64,000 nucleotides of DNA from contig NZ_APVL01000004.1 in the NCBI RefSeq assembly GCF_000565285.1, forward strand, positions 248,001 through 312,000, read 5' to 3'. This document shows positions 46,517-58,382 of this stretch, one piece after another. Within the stretch, counting starts at the first letter, position 1. Every line of letters starts with the position of its first letter. The notes beneath the pieces are model-generated. The model saw only the letters and a program-made list of their open reading frames with translations, had not been told where the DNA came from and searched no databases. A program made the translations under genes and the position numbers. This stretch comes from Cytobacillus firmus DS1. GTDB taxonomy: Bacteria > Bacillota > Bacilli > Bacillales > Cytobacillaceae.

Positions 46517-47659
46517 ATGAAACATATCAGTTTGATGGGGGCTACAGGGTCTATTGGCACACAGACCCTTGATATTATTAAGGAGCACCCCGAGGAATTT
46601 AAGCTTGCCGCCATGTCTGCAGGCAGGAATATAGACCTTGCCAGGAAGATTATCTCTGACTTTCAGCCGGAACTTGTCTCACTATCAGAAAAAAGTTCCG
46701 CAGATATTCTTAAAGCGGAGTTTCCCGGCATAACATTTACATATGGACATGAAGGTTTGATAGAGGTTGCCGTTTACGAAAAATCAGAAATACTGGTTAA
46801 TGCTGTATTAGGCAGTGTAGGCCTTAACCCCACCCTGCAGGCGATTGAGGAAAAGAAAACAATCGCCATCGCGAATAAGGAAACCCTTGTGACAGCCGGC
46901 CATCTGGTCATGGAAGCAGCAAAGCGAAATGGTGTAACGCTCCTTCCTGTAGACAGTGAACACTCTGCTATTTTTCAATCTTTGCAGGGGGAAAGAGAAA
47001 AAAATATTGAAAGACTCATTTTAACAGCTTCGGGAGGCAGCTTCAGAGATCGCTCCCGCAAAGAACTGGAAAATGTGACTGTTGAAGAGGCGCTTAATCA
47101 TCCGAACTGGTCAATGGGAGCAAAAATAACCATCGATTCTGCCACAATGATGAATAAGGGACTTGAAGTTATTGAAGCGCATTGGCTTTTCTCTATGGAT
47201 TACAGTAAAATAGATGTTCTTCTTCATAAAGAAAGCATTATCCATTCCATGGTGGAATATCATGACAGCAGTGTAATCGCACAGCTTGGCACCCCGGATA
47301 TGAGAGTACCTATACAGTATGCTTTAACTTATCCTGACAGGCTCCCGCTGCGAACAGCAAAGCGGCTGAATCTTGCTGAAATCGGCAAGCTTCATTTTGA
47401 AGAAATGGACTTTAATCGTTTTCGCTGTCTGAAATTTGCCTATGAAGCCGGAAAAGCCGGCGGATCAATGCCAGCCGTATTGAATGCTGCGAATGAAGCT
47501 GCTGTTGCTGCATTCCTGGATGGAAAGATTACCTTCCTGCAAATAGAAGATTTCATCGAAAGAGCGCTGGGCAGCCATGACATTATCTCAAATCCAAGTC
47601 TGAATGAAATTCAGGAGACAGATTTGGAAACGAGAAAATATGTTAGCTCGCTTCTATAA
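46517..47659 (+). CDS. dxr: 1-deoxy-D-xylulose-5-phosphate reductoisomerase
   Basis: Dxr makes 2-C-methyl-D-erythritol 4-phosphate in the MEP isoprenoid pathway, supplying precursors for UppS nearby. The 380 residues include the NADPH motif [33 protein letters not shown] with metal ligands near residue 148-160, [10 protein letters not shown], and [28 protein letters not shown] precedes ATG 46517. Confidence 0.97.
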   Translation: MKHISLMGATGSIGTQTLDIIKEHPEEFKLAAMSAGRNIDLARKIISDFQPELVSLSEKSSADILKAEFPGITFTYGHEGLIEVAVYEKSEILVNAVLGSVGLNPTLQAIEEKKTIAIANKETLVTAGHLVMEAAKRNGVTLLPVDSEHSAIFQSLQGEREKNIERLILTASGGSFRDRSRKELENVTVEEALNHPNWSMGAKITIDSATMMNKGLEVIEAHWLFSMDYSKIDVLLHKESIIHSMVEYHDSSVIAQLGTPDMRVPIQYALTYPDRLPLRTAKRLNLAEIGKLHFEEMDFNRFRCLKFAYEAGKAGGSMPAVLNAANEAAVAAFLDGKITFLQIEDFIERALGSHDIISNPSLNEIQETDLETRKYVSSLL

Positions 47660-47665
47660 GCTTGT

Positions 47666-47733
47666 GTTCAAGTGCTGAAGAGTGCGTAACAACTGATTTC
47701 TTAATGTAATGCACTTGCCAGCGGCATTTGAAC
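47666..47733 (+). other. Long-range hairpin in dxr-rseP gap
   Basis: GTTCAAGTGC (47666-47675) pairs with GCATTTGAAC (47724-47733), one G-U pair, across about 48 bases. It ends before the rseP ribosome site. No function is known. Confidence 0.3.
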
Positions 47734-47759
47734 AACCTCTAAAAAAAGGTGGTTAAAAC

Positions 47760-49022
47760 TTGAGTACAGTAATAGCCTTTATTGTTATTTTCGGGGCACT
47801 GGTATTTTTTCATGAACTCGGACATTTATTATTTGCAAAAAGGGCAGGAATACTCTGCCGGGAATTTGCAATTGGATTCGGGCCAAAGGTGTTTTCCTTT
47901 AAAAAAGATGAAACAGTATATACGATTCGACTTCTGCCCATCGGCGGGTTTGTCCGCATGGCCGGTGAAGATCCAGAAATGGTGGAAATCAAACCCGGCT
48001 ATCGAATTGGCTTAATCCTTGATAAAAACGAGGAAGTAAGCCAAATTATATTAAACAACAAGGATAAATATCCTGATGCAAGAATCATTGAAGTTGAAGA
48101 TGCTGATATTGAGCATAGCCTTGTAATAAAAGGATATGTTGAGGGAGAAGAGGATGAGTCAATCCAAATTTTCAAAGTCAGCCGTTCAGCCGTACTGGTA
48201 GAGGATGGGACTGAAACGCTCATTGCTCCATATGACCGTCAATTTGCTTCAAAGACCTTGGGCCAGAGAACAATGGCGATTTTTGCTGGCCCAATGATGA
48301 ATTTTGTTCTGGCTTTTATCGTTTTTGTTCTAATAGCCTTAATGCAGGGCATTCCGACAAATGAACCTGCCCTTGGCAAGCTGACGCCTGATGGTGCCGC
48401 ATATGAAGCTGGACTTAAGGAAGGCGATATGGTTCAAAGTGTGGATGGTGCCGAAATTTCAAGCTGGTCAGATGTAGTTGAAATCATTAGAAAGAATCCA
48501 AGTGAAGAATTGGAATTTTTAGTGGAAAGAAACGGCCAGGAACATACAATATCGGTAACACCAAAGGTTCAGGACGTAGAAGGCGAAAAAATAGGAATCA
48601 TAGGTGTGTATAGCCCGATGGAAAAATCTCCATTAAAGGCCATTACCTACGGAGCCAAGGAAACCTATTTCTGGACGAAAGAAATTTTTGTCATGCTTGG
48701 CAAGCTTGTTACTGGACAGTTTTCAATTGATGCATTATCTGGCCCGGTAGGAATCTATGTTTCAACAGATACTGTAGCCAAATCAGGCATATATTACTTA
48801 ATGAAATGGGCAGGAATCCTAAGTATAAATCTAGGGATTATGAACCTTCTTCCAATTCCGGCTCTTGATGGCGGAAGATTAATGTTCTTTGCGGTTGAGG
48901 CTGTAAGAGGGAAGCCGATTGACCGCCATAAAGAGGGAATGGTCCATTTTATTGGCTTTGCCCTTTTAATGCTACTAATGCTAGTGGTCACTTGGAACGA
49001 TATTCAGAGATTTTTCCTGTAA
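47760..49022 (+). CDS. rseP: Site-2 intramembrane metalloprotease RseP (RasP)
   Basis: RasP cleaves anti-sigma factors such as RsiW and cell-division or signal peptides within the membrane. It starts at TTG 47760 behind AAAGGTGG and has 420 residues. The zinc motif FHELGH is at residues 18-23, a PDZ domain lies around 195-275, and the third zinc ligand is in PIPALDGGR near 365. About four membrane segments are present. In B. subtilis proS follows; here a terminator follows. Confidence 0.96.
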   Translation: MSTVIAFIVIFGALVFFHELGHLLFAKRAGILCREFAIGFGPKVFSFKKDETVYTIRLLPIGGFVRMAGEDPEMVEIKPGYRIGLILDKNEEVSQIILNNKDKYPDARIIEVEDADIEHSLVIKGYVEGEEDESIQIFKVSRSAVLVEDGTETLIAPYDRQFASKTLGQRTMAIFAGPMMNFVLAFIVFVLIALMQGIPTNEPALGKLTPDGAAYEAGLKEGDMVQSVDGAEISSWSDVVEIIRKNPSEELEFLVERNGQEHTISVTPKVQDVEGEKIGIIGVYSPMEKSPLKAITYGAKETYFWTKEIFVMLGKLVTGQFSIDALSGPVGIYVSTDTVAKSGIYYLMKWAGILSINLGIMNLLPIPALDGGRLMFFAVEAVRGKPIDRHKEGMVHFIGFALLMLLMLVVTWNDIQRFFL

Positions 49023-49085
49023 AATGTTAATGCAGCTGCAGTATTCCTGCATAAAAAATATGTGTAAATATCATTTGATTTAGAC

Positions 49086-49120
49086 GAAAAAACGGGTTCC
49101 AAAATGGAATCCGTTTTTTC
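49086..49120 (+). terminator. Intrinsic terminator of rseP
   Basis: A 16-bp stem (49086-49101 with 49105-49120, one G-U pair) closes the loop AAA; the right arm ends in six T residues and a C. Its mirrored A and T runs could stop transcription from either side. Confidence 0.85.
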
Positions 49121-49140
49121 AATCACTATCTGATACGATA

Positions 49141-49149
49141 TGTTATAAT
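49141..49149 (+). promoter_or_regulatory. Candidate extended -10 promoter of polC
   Basis: TGT-TATAAT is a perfect extended -10 located 20 bases after the rseP terminator and 82 bases before polC. No -35 match is seen. Confidence 0.5.
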
Positions 49150-49230
49150 TAAGTCCGTCTGTTTTTTTAAATACATCAAAAAAATTCAACTTAAAATAGA
49201 AACCAAGATTATTGGATGGGAGAGAGAAAG

Positions 49231-52200
49231 ATGAGCGAACCTTCTAGATTTCAGCTCTTGCTCCAGCAGATGCAGCTAACTGAGGATGCCTTTGTGCAGC
49301 ACTTTCATGATGCCCAAATCGAAAGGGTCATAGTCGAAAGACAGTCTCGGAAATGGCATTTTTGTTTTGCTTTTCCAAAGATTTTGCCTTGCAGTGTATA
49401 TAGCCGTTTCACAGATCAGCTGGAAAAAACATTTTCCCATATCGCAGAAATTTCATACAGCATCTCTGTGAGAAATCAGGATTTTACTGAAAAGCTTGTA
49501 CTTGAATACTGGCATAACTGCATTAAAGAAATGGATGGCATGGCGCCGCCGCTTTTAAAGCTTCTGAATGAACAGGTTCCTTCTGTACAGGGCAACAAAC
49601 TTATCATAAAAGTCCGTAATGAATTGGAAGGATTGTCTATCAAAAAGAAGTATGCCGGCACTATTTCAGATGTTTTTCAAGTCTTTGGTTTTCCGGCCTT
49701 AACAGTTGATACTGAAGTATCCTCAGAGGGTTCCAATGAAGAATATGAAAAATTCATGGAAGCTAAACGCAAAGAAGACCAGGAGCGTGGTCTACAGGCA
49801 GCAATCGAGATGCAGAAGAAAGAAGCGGAAGCTGAATCTGCAGATCACACAGCACCCAAGGGGCCGCTTACAATCGGTCTTACCATTAAAGATGATGCGG
49901 ATTACCGCAAATTGATTGATATAGTAGATGAAGAGCGCCGAGTAGCAGTTGAAGGCTACGTGTTTGCTGCTGAGACAAGAGAGCTCCGCAGCGGCCGGAC
50001 ACTCTTAACTTTTAAAATTACGGATTATACCAGTTCCATTCTAGTAAAAATGTTTTCCCGGGATAAAGAGGATGCTGCTTTATACCAGCATATTCAAAAA
50101 GGGATGTGGCTAAAGGTCCGCGGAAGCATTCAAAACGATACATTTGTCCGTGACCTGGTAATGATCGGGAACGATATTAATGAAATCAAACCTATACAAA
50201 GGCAGGATACATCGCCTGCAGAAGAAAAAAGGGTTGAACTTCATCTTCATACACCTATGAGCCAAATGGATGCAGTTTCTTCTGTCAGCGCACTGGTTTC
50301 TCAGGCGAAGAAATGGGGACATAAAGCAGTAGCCATTACAGACCATGCTGTTGCTCAGTCATTCCCTGAAGCCTATGGTGCCGGGAAAAAGAATGATATT
50401 AAGATTCTGTATGGAATTGAAGCAAACCTTGTGGACGATGGTGTGCCGATTGCTTATAATGATGCGCATCGCAAGCTTAGTGAAGATACCTATGTTGTAT
50501 TTGATGTTGAGACAACCGGCTTATCAGCTGTATATGATACGATTATAGAGCTTGCCGCAGTTAAGATTCATGATGGTGAAATCATTGATCGGTTTGAATC
50601 CTTTGCAAACCCTCATCACCCTTTATCCGCAACAACTATTAATCTTACTGGAATAACAGATGATCTGGTGGAGAATGCACCGGAAGTAGAAGATGTTCTG
50701 AAGAAGTTTCATGAATGGACAGGAGATGCTGTTTTAGTAGCACATAATGCTTCATTCGACATGGGCTTCCTGAATGTCGGCTATAAAAAAATCGGTATTG
50801 GCAAGGCTCCTAATCCTGTAATAGATACTCTTGAACTCGCACGTTTTTTATATCCTGACATGAAAAATCACCGTCTGAATACCCTTGCCAAAAAATTCGA
50901 TGTTGAACTCACCCAGCATCACCGTGCTATTTATGATGCGGAAGCAACAGGCTATCTGCTTCTTAAGATGCTTAAAGGTGCAGAGGAAAAAGGGATCGAA
51001 TTTCATGATCAATTCAATGATAATATGGGACAGGGAAACGCTTATCAGCGTGCAAGACCGGCCCATTGCACCCTGCTTGCACAAACGGAAACAGGTCTGA
51101 AAAACCTTTTTAAACTCGTATCCATCTCGCATATGGAATACTTTTACAGAGTGCCGCGCATTCCGAGGTCAGTCCTTCAAAAGCATCGTGAAGGAATACT
51201 GGTTGGTTCCGGATGTGATAAAGGGGAAGTTTTTGAAGGCATGATGCAGAAATCTCCGGACGAAGTGGAAGATACAGCGCAATTCTATGATTATCTTGAA
51301 GTGCATCCAAAAGCCGTTTATGCACACCTTTTAGAGCTTGAACTTGTAAGGGATGAAAAAGCCCTGGAAGAAATCATCAGCAATATTGTAAAACTGGGGG
51401 ACAAGCTTGGTCTGCCGGTAGTCGCGACAGGTAATGTCCATTATCTGAATCCAAATGATAAAATCTACCGGAAAATCCTTGTTAATTCACAGGGAGGAGC
51501 CAATCCGCTGAATCGCCATCAGCTTCCGGATGTCCATTTCAGGACTACCAATGAAATGCTTGACGCTTTTTCATTTCTCGGCAAAGACAAAGCGAAGGAA
51601 ATTGTGGTAGAGAATACCAACAAAATTGCAGATATGATTGAAGAAATAAAGCCGATTAAAGATGATTTGTATACGCCAAAAATTGAAGGCGCAGATGAAG
51701 AGATGCGCAGCATGAGTTACGGAATGGCAAGAAGAATCTATGGTGATCCGCTTCCTGAGATTGTTGAGGCGCGTCTTGAAAAAGAACTTAAGAGTATTAT
51801 CGGGCATGGTTTCGCGGTTATCTATCTGATCTCTCATAAGCTTGTAAAAAAATCACTTGATGATGGCTATCTGGTTGGTTCCCGTGGATCTGTCGGATCC
51901 TCCTTTGTTGCGACGATGACCGAAATAACGGAGGTAAATCCGCTGCCGCCGCATTACGTTTGCCCGGAATGCAAAACATCAGAGTTTTTCAATGACGGGT
52001 CAGTGGGCTCCGGCTTCGACCTGCCTGATAAAGACTGCCCGGGCTGCGGAGCTAAATATAAAAAGGATGGACATGATATTCCGTTCGAAACGTTCCTTGG
52101 TTTCAAGGGAGATAAGGTTCCCGATATTGACTTGAACTTCTCAGGGGAATACCAGCCTAGAGCCCATAACTATACAAAGGTGCTATTCGGGGAGGATTAT

Positions 52201-53541
52201 GTATACCGTGCTGGAACAATCGGTACTGTTGCCGACAAAACAGCTTATGGTTACGTCAAAGCATATCAGAACGATAATAATCTGCAAATAAGGGGTGCGG
52301 AAATTGACAGGCTGGCTTCCGGCTGTACAGGGGTAAAGCGGACGACCGGACAGCATCCGGGCGGTATCATTGTTGTGCCGGATTACATGGATATATACGA
52401 CTTTTCGCCTATTCAGTTCCCTGCAGACGACCGGACATCTGAATGGAAAACAACCCATTTTGACTTCCATTCCATTCACGATAATCTATTAAAACTTGAT
52501 ATACTGGGTCACGATGATCCGACCGTTATCAGGATGCTTCAGGACCTGAGCGGAATTGATCCAAAAACCATTCCCACAGATGACCCGGAAGTAATGAAAA
52601 TTTTCAGCGGGCCGGAATCCCTTGGTGTGACCGAAGAGCAAATCATGTGTAAAACCGGAACACTCGGCATACCCGAATTTGGTACGCGATTTGTACGCCA
52701 GATGCTCGAAGATACAAAGCCCACCACTTTCTCGGAGCTTGTGCAGATTTCAGGTCTTTCTCATGGTACAGATGTTTGGCTCGGAAATGCCCAGGAATTA
52801 ATCCATAACAATATTTGTAACCTAAGTGAAGTAATCGGCTGCCGTGATGATATAATGGTCTATTTAATCTATCAGGGCCTTGAGCCTGCATTTGCTTTCA
52901 AAATTATGGAATCGGTCCGTAAGGGTAAAGGCCTGAGCGATGAGATGGAAGCAGAAATGAGAAAGAATGAAGTGCCTGAATGGTATATTGATTCCTGCAA
53001 AAAGATTAAATACATGTTCCCTAAAGCCCATGCAGCTGCTTACGTATTAATGGCTGTCCGGATTGCGTACTTTAAAGTGCACCATCCGCTTCTTTACTAT
53101 GCAGCATATTTTACTGTCCGCGCAGAGGACTTTGACGTGGATGCAATGGTTAAAGGATCCCAGGCGATCCGTGCGCGCATCGAAGAAATCAATGCAAAGG
53201 GACTTGATGCTTCAACGAAAGAAAAGAACCTGCTAACTGTCATGGAATTGGCTCTGGAAATGAACGAAAGGGGCTTTAACTTCCAAAAGGTGGACTTATA
53301 CCGCTCAAGCGCAAGTGAGTTTATCATTGATGGAGATTCTTTGATCCCGCCGTTTAATTCCATTCCGGGTTTGGGTACAAACGCAGCATTCAATATTGTT
53401 AAAGCAAGGGAAGATGGGGAATTCCTGTCGAAGGAAGACCTGCAGCAGCGCGGAAAAGTGTCCAAGACGATAATCGAGTATCTCGATAACCACGGCTGCC
53501 TGGAATCCCTTCCGGAACAAAATCAGCTGTCTCTGTTCTAA
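49231..53541 (+). CDS. polC: DNA polymerase III PolC-type alpha subunit
   Basis: PolC is the main replicative polymerase of low-GC Gram-positives, with its own proofreading. ATG 49231 gives 1436 residues, the B. subtilis length. Domains in order: N-terminal and OB-fold (about 225-320), PHP start [16 protein letters not shown] near 334, exonuclease [19 protein letters not shown] near 422, PHP remainder, zinc-binding [10 protein letters not shown] with CPGCG (about 911-941), the polymerase site PDIDLNFSG near 963, and C-terminal helix-hairpin-helix [10 protein letters not shown]. The usual neighbour proS is missing upstream. Confidence 0.98.
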   Translation: MSEPSRFQLLLQQMQLTEDAFVQHFHDAQIERVIVERQSRKWHFCFAFPKILPCSVYSRFTDQLEKTFSHIAEISYSISVRNQDFTEKLVLEYWHNCIKEMDGMAPPLLKLLNEQVPSVQGNKLIIKVRNELEGLSIKKKYAGTISDVFQVFGFPALTVDTEVSSEGSNEEYEKFMEAKRKEDQERGLQAAIEMQKKEAEAESADHTAPKGPLTIGLTIKDDADYRKLIDIVDEERRVAVEGYVFAAETRELRSGRTLLTFKITDYTSSILVKMFSRDKEDAALYQHIQKGMWLKVRGSIQNDTFVRDLVMIGNDINEIKPIQRQDTSPAEEKRVELHLHTPMSQMDAVSSVSALVSQAKKWGHKAVAITDHAVAQSFPEAYGAGKKNDIKILYGIEANLVDDGVPIAYNDAHRKLSEDTYVVFDVETTGLSAVYDTIIELAAVKIHDGEIIDRFESFANPHHPLSATTINLTGITDDLVENAPEVEDVLKKFHEWTGDAVLVAHNASFDMGFLNVGYKKIGIGKAPNPVIDTLELARFLYPDMKNHRLNTLAKKFDVELTQHHRAIYDAEATGYLLLKMLKGAEEKGIEFHDQFNDNMGQGNAYQRARPAHCTLLAQTETGLKNLFKLVSISHMEYFYRVPRIPRSVLQKHREGILVGSGCDKGEVFEGMMQKSPDEVEDTAQFYDYLEVHPKAVYAHLLELELVRDEKALEEIISNIVKLGDKLGLPVVATGNVHYLNPNDKIYRKILVNSQGGANPLNRHQLPDVHFRTTNEMLDAFSFLGKDKAKEIVVENTNKIADMIEEIKPIKDDLYTPKIEGADEEMRSMSYGMARRIYGDPLPEIVEARLEKELKSIIGHGFAVIYLISHKLVKKSLDDGYLVGSRGSVGSSFVATMTEITEVNPLPPHYVCPECKTSEFFNDGSVGSGFDLPDKDCPGCGAKYKKDGHDIPFETFLGFKGDKVPDIDLNFSGEYQPRAHNYTKVLFGEDYVYRAGTIGTVADKTAYGYVKAYQNDNNLQIRGAEIDRLASGCTGVKRTTGQHPGGIIVVPDYMDIYDFSPIQFPADDRTSEWKTTHFDFHSIHDNLLKLDILGHDDPTVIRMLQDLSGIDPKTIPTDDPEVMKIFSGPESLGVTEEQIMCKTGTLGIPEFGTRFVRQMLEDTKPTTFSELVQISGLSHGTDVWLGNAQELIHNNICNLSEVIGCRDDIMVYLIYQGLEPAFAFKIMESVRKGKGLSDEMEAEMRKNEVPEWYIDSCKKIKYMFPKAHAAAYVLMAVRIAYFKVHHPLLYYAAYFTVRAEDFDVDAMVKGSQAIRARIEEINAKGLDASTKEKNLLTVMELALEMNERGFNFQKVDLYRSSASEFIIDGDSLIPPFNSIPGLGTNAAFNIVKAREDGEFLSKEDLQQRGKVSKTIIEYLDNHGCLESLPEQNQLSLF

Positions 53542-53590
53542 AAATAAGACCAGCAAATGTTCCAAACCCTTCTGCTGACAGCTATTCCAT

Positions 53591-53619
53591 TTGCATAAAA
53601 AAATTGGTTATGGTATAGT
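53591..53619 (+). promoter_or_regulatory. SigA promoter of the rimP-nusA-infB operon
   Basis: TTGCAT (53591-53596) and TATAGT (53614-53619) are 17 bp apart, with TGG before the -10 (extended). It lies 50 bases after polC and predicts a leader of about 185 bases before rimP. Confidence 0.65.
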
Positions 53620-53641
53620 TTTATTGGAAATACTAAGAATA

Positions 53642-53700
53642 ACTCTCGCAAAAGGAAGAGTGGGGCAACCCACTCTTTCGTGTTGTGTACGGTTTTTTCT
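53642..53700 (+). promoter_or_regulatory. rimP leader RNA (attenuator-like)
   Basis: AGAGTGGG (53657-53664) pairs with CCCACTCT (53669-53676) around a GCAA loop. The AGAGT portion can instead pair with ACTCT at 53642-53646, so two folds compete. A short CGT/ACG stem and a T6 tract (about 53693-53698) follow. Position and form match the rimP-leader motif known in Bacilli; it probably controls readthrough into rimP-nusA-infB. Confidence 0.6.
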
Positions 53701-53810
53701 TACTATCGGATCTATGTTAAAACTATATGTAGTTAAAGTTTAGCAGAGACAATTTCTAATTTATTGATTAAAAACAGCGCTTAAGAATTCAGGAAAAAGG
53801 AGGGATATGA

Positions 53811-54278
53811 ATGAGCAAAGTGACTGAAACGGTGGAACAACTGGTCACCCCTATTGTGGATGAACTTAATTTAGAATTAGTCGACATTGAATATGTAAAA
53901 GAAGGGAAAGACTGGTTCCTTCGCGTATTTATTGATAAAGAAACTGGTGTTGATATCGAGGAATGCGGAATGGTCAGTGAAAGGCTAAGCGAAAAGCTTG
54001 ATGCTGAAGATCCGATTCCATACAACTATTTCTTGGAAGTTTCATCGCCGGGAGCTGAACGCCCTCTTAAGAAAGACAGTGATTTTATTAAAGCAGTCGG
54101 CAAGAATGTTTTCATTAAAACATACGAGCCAATTGACGGTGAAAAAACGTTCGAAGGTGTGTTAACCCAATTTGACGGCGAGACCGTTACAGTAGAAGTG
54201 AAAATCAAAACAAGGAAGAAAAATATTGAAATTCCTTATGAGAAGGTAGCGAATGCCCGTTTAGCCGTTGTATTTTAA
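53811..54278 (+). CDS. rimP: Ribosome maturation factor RimP
   Basis: RimP helps S12 join the 30S subunit. The 155-residue protein (YlxS in B. subtilis) contains [20 protein letters not shown] near residue 24 and [14 protein letters not shown] near 73, both typical. AGGAGGGA precedes ATG 53811. It is the first gene of the nusA-infB operon. Confidence 0.96.
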   Translation: MSKVTETVEQLVTPIVDELNLELVDIEYVKEGKDWFLRVFIDKETGVDIEECGMVSERLSEKLDAEDPIPYNYFLEVSSPGAERPLKKDSDFIKAVGKNVFIKTYEPIDGEKTFEGVLTQFDGETVTVEVKIKTRKKNIEIPYEKVANARLAVVF

Positions 54279-54372
54279 TACGGCTGATTGCGGGCTTGCT
54301 TATTAAGAAAAGCAAATTGCTGCTTTGGAGTTGATTATTTTTATTAGAGAAATAAAGGGGGATATAAATCTC

Positions 54373-55530
54373 ATGAGCAGTGAACTTTTGGATGCTCTGA
54401 CATTGCTTGAGAAAGAAAAAGGCATTTCTCGCGATGTGATTATCGAAGCCATAGAAGCTGCATTGGTGTCAGCCTACCGCAGAAACTTTAACCAGGCACA
54501 GAATGTGCGCATTGATTTAAACCTAGGGAACGGAACGATGAGAGTTTTTGCCCGTAAAGAGGTAGTGGATGAAGTATTTGATCCGCGTCTTGAGATCTCT
54601 GTTGAGGACGCTCAAAAAATCAACCCGAACTACCAGGTGGAAGATGTCGTTGAAATGGAAGTAACACCTAAGGATTTTGGGCGCATCGCTGCCCAGACGG
54701 CAAAACAGGTTGTTACACAGCGTGTCCGTGAAGCGGAAAGAGGCATCATTTATTCTGAATTTATCGACCGTGAAGAAGATATCATGACGGGAATTGTTCA
54801 GCGTACAGATCCTAAGTTCATCTATGTGAGCCTTGGAAAGATTGAAGCGATCCTTCCGGCGAACGAACAAATGCCTAATGAGCGTTATCAGCCCCATGAC
54901 CGCATTAAAGTCTTTATTACAAAAGTAGAAAAGACAACAAAAGGACCGCAGATCTTCGTAAGCAGAACCCATCCTGGCCTGCTGAAGAGATTATTTGAAA
55001 TCGAAGTTCCTGAAATCTATGATGGAACTGTTGAAATCAAATCCGTTGCGCGTGAGGCAGGGGACCGTTCCAAGATCTCTGTTCATTCAGACAATGAAGA
55101 AGTTGATCCGGTAGGTTCATGTGTAGGGCCTAAGGGCACCCGTGTACAGGCGGTAGTCAATGAGCTAAAGGGCGAAAAAATTGATATTGTAAAATGGTCT
55201 TCAGATCCGGTAGTATTCGTGGCAAATGCACTAAGTCCTTCAAAGGTGCTGGACGTAATCGTAAATGAAGATGACAAAGCAACAACTGTTGTAGTTCCTG
55301 ATTATCAGCTTTCACTGGCAATCGGAAAGCGCGGACAAAATGCAAGACTTGCAGCAAAGCTTACAGGCTGGAAAATAGACATCAAATCGGAAACAGATGC
55401 CCGGGAAGCCGGAATTTATCCGAGGGATGAAAAACTGTTGAACTTTGATAATGATGATTATGAAAACGAAGACTACGAAAATGATGCAGACTTCGAATTT
55501 CAGGATGAGCTTTTAGAGGAAAAAGAATAG
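54373..55530 (+). CDS. nusA: Transcription termination/antitermination factor NusA
   Basis: NusA modulates RNA polymerase pausing and termination. ATG 54373 gives the conserved [19 protein letters not shown] and 385 residues; the ribosome site AGGGGG lies 11 bases upstream, slightly far. Order: N-terminal domain (1-125), S1 (about 135-200), KH1 with [12 protein letters not shown] and KH2 with [13 protein letters not shown]. The tail is acidic (E, D, N), without the enterobacterial repeats, as in Firmicutes. Confidence 0.98.
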   Translation: MSSELLDALTLLEKEKGISRDVIIEAIEAALVSAYRRNFNQAQNVRIDLNLGNGTMRVFARKEVVDEVFDPRLEISVEDAQKINPNYQVEDVVEMEVTPKDFGRIAAQTAKQVVTQRVREAERGIIYSEFIDREEDIMTGIVQRTDPKFIYVSLGKIEAILPANEQMPNERYQPHDRIKVFITKVEKTTKGPQIFVSRTHPGLLKRLFEIEVPEIYDGTVEIKSVAREAGDRSKISVHSDNEEVDPVGSCVGPKGTRVQAVVNELKGEKIDIVKWSSDPVVFVANALSPSKVLDVIVNEDDKATTVVVPDYQLSLAIGKRGQNARLAAKLTGWKIDIKSETDAREAGIYPRDEKLLNFDNDDYENEDYENDADFEFQDELLEEKE

Positions 55531-55547
55531 GGAAGAGGTGAATGATC

Positions 55548-55832
55548 GTGAACAATCGTAAAAAAGTTCCTTTGCGAAAATGTGTCGCTACCGGTGAAAT
55601 GAGGCCGAAAAAAGAACTCGTTCGCATCGTTCGCTCCAAAGAAGGGGAAGTATCTGTTGACCCGACCGGAAAAAAATCAGGGCGCGGGGCTTATCTTTCC
55701 AAAGAAAAGGAAGCAGTTTTGTTAGCGAAGAAGAAGAATATCTTAGCCAATCATTTAGAAGTTTCCATAGATGATGCTATCTATGAAGAACTCTTGGAGT
55801 TAATAGAGAAGGAGAAACGGCAATCCAAATGA
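55548..55832 (+). CDS. ylxR: YlxR, DUF448 RNA-binding protein (RnpM)
   Basis: YlxR, also called RnpM, is a small RNA-binding protein reported to modulate RNase P. GTG 55548 is seven bases after AAGAGGTG and gives [12 protein letters not shown] and 94 residues; the ATG at 55542 is too near the ribosome site. [19 protein letters not shown] and [13 protein letters not shown] are family motifs. It overlaps ylxQ by 4 bases. Confidence 0.93.
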   Translation: MNNRKKVPLRKCVATGEMRPKKELVRIVRSKEGEVSVDPTGKKSGRGAYLSKEKEAVLLAKKKNILANHLEVSIDDAIYEELLELIEKEKRQSK

Positions 55833-56131
55833 ACTCAAATCAATGGATGTCATTGCTTGGCTTAGCCAATCGGGCACGGAAAATTACTTCGGGAGAAGAG
55901 CTTGCTGTTAAAGAGATCAGAAACGGCAAAGCAAAGCTTGTTTTGCTGTCTGCAGATGCATCCGCAAATACGGCAAAAAAAGTTACAGATAAATGTAAAT
56001 CATTCGGGGTTCCTTATAAGCTGATTCAAAACCGGGAAATGCTCGGCAAGGCTATAGGGAAGGAAGCCCGCGTTGTAGTGGCAGTGTTAGATGCCGGATT
56101 TGCAAAAAAGCTGTTAACGTTGCTCGATTAA
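55829..56131 (+). CDS. ylxQ: YlxQ, L7Ae-family K-turn RNA-binding protein
   Basis: A 100-residue L7Ae/L30e-like protein, with [19 protein letters not shown] at the N-terminus and [17 protein letters not shown] near residue 35. B. subtilis YlxQ was named as a ribosomal L7Ae-like protein (RplGB). ATGA overlap with ylxR and a 19-base gap to infB place it within the operon. Confidence 0.94.
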   Translation: MNSNQWMSLLGLANRARKITSGEELAVKEIRNGKAKLVLLSADASANTAKKVTDKCKSFGVPYKLIQNREMLGKAIGKEARVVVAVLDAGFAKKLLTLLD

Positions 56132-56150
56132 TACTAGCGGGGGTGAAAGT

Positions 56151-58382
56151 ATGAGTAAAATGCGCGTTTATGAATATGCGAAAAAACATAACATTTCAAG
56201 CAAGGATGTTATTACAAAATTAAAAGACATGAATATAGAGGTTTCAAATCATATGACAACGATTGAGCCGGCGGCAGTCCAGAAGCTTGACGGTATTTTT
56301 ATCAAGAATGACAGCCAGGCTCAAAAGCAGAGCAAACCTCAAAACCAGCAGAAGCCGCAGGGAAATCAAAAACCGGCTTCAAATAATAGTGCCGGCAATT
56401 CTACAGCTGCACAAAGCAAGCCTCAGAATAAATCCGGTGAAAACAGAAGCCAGGGACAGGGCAGCCAGTCCGGCAAAAACTTCTCCGGTAATAACAGAGG
56501 CAATAACAACAACAGAAACAATAATAACAATAGAAACAATAACAATAACCGAAACAACAATAAGAATAAGAACAACAAAGGCAAACAGCAGCAGACGCAT
56601 GTGGCCCCAGCTCCTAAAAAAGTGAAGGAGCTTCCTTCAAAAATTACTTTCAGCGAATCACTGACAGTAGCGGAACTGGGAAAGAAGCTTCACCGCGAGC
56701 CTTCTGAAATCATTAAAAAGCTATTTATGCTTGGTGTTATGGCAACCATTAACCAGGAACTTGACAAAGATGCCATTGAGCTGATTGCAGGTGAATACGG
56801 TGTTGAAGTAGAAGAAGAGATACTGGTTGATACAACAGACCTTGAAGTATACTTCGCTGAAGATGAAAATGCCGAACTGGTGGAACGTCCATCTGTTGTA
56901 ACTATCATGGGACACGTTGACCATGGTAAAACAACATTGCTTGACTCCATCCGCAACACGAAAGTAACTGCGGGAGAAGCAGGCGGAATCACTCAGCATA
57001 TCGGAGCTTATCAGGTTGAAGAAAACGGCAAAAAGATTACTTTCCTTGATACTCCTGGACACGCTGCGTTCACAACTATGCGTGCCCGCGGTGCGAAAAT
57101 TACTGATATAACAATTCTCGTTGTAGCAGCTGATGACGGTGTTATGCCGCAAACAGTTGAAGCAATTAACCATGCGAAAGCAGCGGAAGTGCCAATCATT
57201 GTGGCTGTTAACAAAATGGATAAGGAAGCAGCAAACCCTGACCGTGTTATGCAGGAATTGACTGAACATGGCCTGGTTCCAGAAGCATGGGGCGGAGACA
57301 CAATCTTTGTTCCAATCTCAGCTATTAAAGGCGAGGGAATTGATGAACTGCTTGAAATGATTCTTCTTGTTGGTGAGGTTGAAGAATACAAAGCAAATCC
57401 TGACCGCAATGCCGTTGGTACTGTTATCGAAGCACAGCTTGATAAAGGACGCGGTTCAGTTGCGACGCTGCTTGTACAAAACGGTACATTGAAGGTAGGA
57501 GACCCTATCGTTGTCGGTAACTCATTTGGACGTGTCCGTGCAATGGTAAATGACCTTGGCCGCCGTGTGAAAACTGCGGGACCTTCAACACCTGTTGAAA
57601 TTACAGGTCTTAACGATGTTCCTCAAGCCGGTGACCGATTCGCTGTTCTTGATGATGAAAAAACAGCCCGCCAGGTTGGTGAAGCCCGTGCCCAGCAGGC
57701 ATTGCAGGCTCAAAGAAATGAAAAAACACGCGTAAGTCTGGATAACCTGTTTGAACATATGAAACAAGGGGAAATGAAAGACTTAAACATCGTTGTGAAA
57801 GCCGACGTTCAAGGTTCAGCGGAAGCATTGACTGCTGCTCTTCATAAAATTGATGTAGAAGGTGTTAATGTACGTATCCTTCACACAGGTGTAGGTGCCA
57901 TTAACGAGTCTGACATCACTTTAGCTGCTGCTTTCAATGCTATTGTGATTGGATTCAATGTACGTCCTGACAATAACGCGAAACGTGCAGCAGATGCAGA
58001 AAATGTTGATATCCGCCTGCACCGCATCATCTACAAAGTAATCGAGGAAATCGAATTGGCGATGCAGGGCATGCTTGATCCTGAGTTCCAGGAGAAAATT
58101 ATCGGCCAGGCTGAAGTGCGCCAGACATTCAAAGTTTCCAAAATCGGTACAATTGCAGGTTCTTATGTCACAGACGGAAAAATCACCCGTGACAGCGGCG
58201 TTCGTTTAATCCGTGATGGAGTTGTAATTTTTGAAGGCGAAGTTGACGCTCTTAAGCGATTCAAAGATGACGCTAAAGAAGTTGCCCAAGGCTATGAGTG
58301 CGGTATTACCATCAAAAACTTCAATGACGTTAAAGAAGGAGACGTTATCGAAGCATATATTATGGAAGAAGTGGAACGTTAA
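56151..58382 (+). CDS. infB: Translation initiation factor IF-2
   Basis: IF-2 brings fMet-tRNA to the 30S subunit. The 743-residue protein has the N-terminal IF2_N fold ([18 protein letters not shown]), a long disordered Q/N/K-rich linker (about residues 55-155), a second IF2_N near 165-215, and the G domain with [11 protein letters not shown] (G1, about 251-261), DTPGHAAF (G3) and NKMD (G4). Domains II to IV follow. The linker has poly-Asn runs broken by Arg. Overlaps ylxP by one base (TAATG). Confidence 0.98.
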   Translation: MSKMRVYEYAKKHNISSKDVITKLKDMNIEVSNHMTTIEPAAVQKLDGIFIKNDSQAQKQSKPQNQQKPQGNQKPASNNSAGNSTAAQSKPQNKSGENRSQGQGSQSGKNFSGNNRGNNNNRNNNNNRNNNNNRNNNKNKNNKGKQQQTHVAPAPKKVKELPSKITFSESLTVAELGKKLHREPSEIIKKLFMLGVMATINQELDKDAIELIAGEYGVEVEEEILVDTTDLEVYFAEDENAELVERPSVVTIMGHVDHGKTTLLDSIRNTKVTAGEAGGITQHIGAYQVEENGKKITFLDTPGHAAFTTMRARGAKITDITILVVAADDGVMPQTVEAINHAKAAEVPIIVAVNKMDKEAANPDRVMQELTEHGLVPEAWGGDTIFVPISAIKGEGIDELLEMILLVGEVEEYKANPDRNAVGTVIEAQLDKGRGSVATLLVQNGTLKVGDPIVVGNSFGRVRAMVNDLGRRVKTAGPSTPVEITGLNDVPQAGDRFAVLDDEKTARQVGEARAQQALQAQRNEKTRVSLDNLFEHMKQGEMKDLNIVVKADVQGSAEALTAALHKIDVEGVNVRILHTGVGAINESDITLAAAFNAIVIGFNVRPDNNAKRAADAENVDIRLHRIIYKVIEEIELAMQGMLDPEFQEKIIGQAEVRQTFKVSKIGTIAGSYVTDGKITRDSGVRLIRDGVVIFEGEVDALKRFKDDAKEVAQGYECGITIKNFNDVKEGDVIEAYIMEEVER
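56490..56585 (+). repeat. Asn/Arg low-complexity repeat in infB
   Basis: AAC and AAT codons broken by AGA/CGA encode repeats of the type NNNRNNNNN (residues about 115-145). The DNA consists of near-repeats of AACAATAACAATAGA type, a pattern prone to length change. Confidence 0.85.

Noticed and set aside
56490-56585. Possible CRISPR or minisatellite in infB
   Set aside because: The repeats are short, irregular and in frame, encoding the Asn-rich linker common in Bacillus IF-2. There are no spacers.
56721-57269. 182-codon open frame on the - strand inside infB
   Set aside because: It is antisense to the conserved G domain of IF-2, with composition typical of a shadow frame (many Cys, Phe, Ser).
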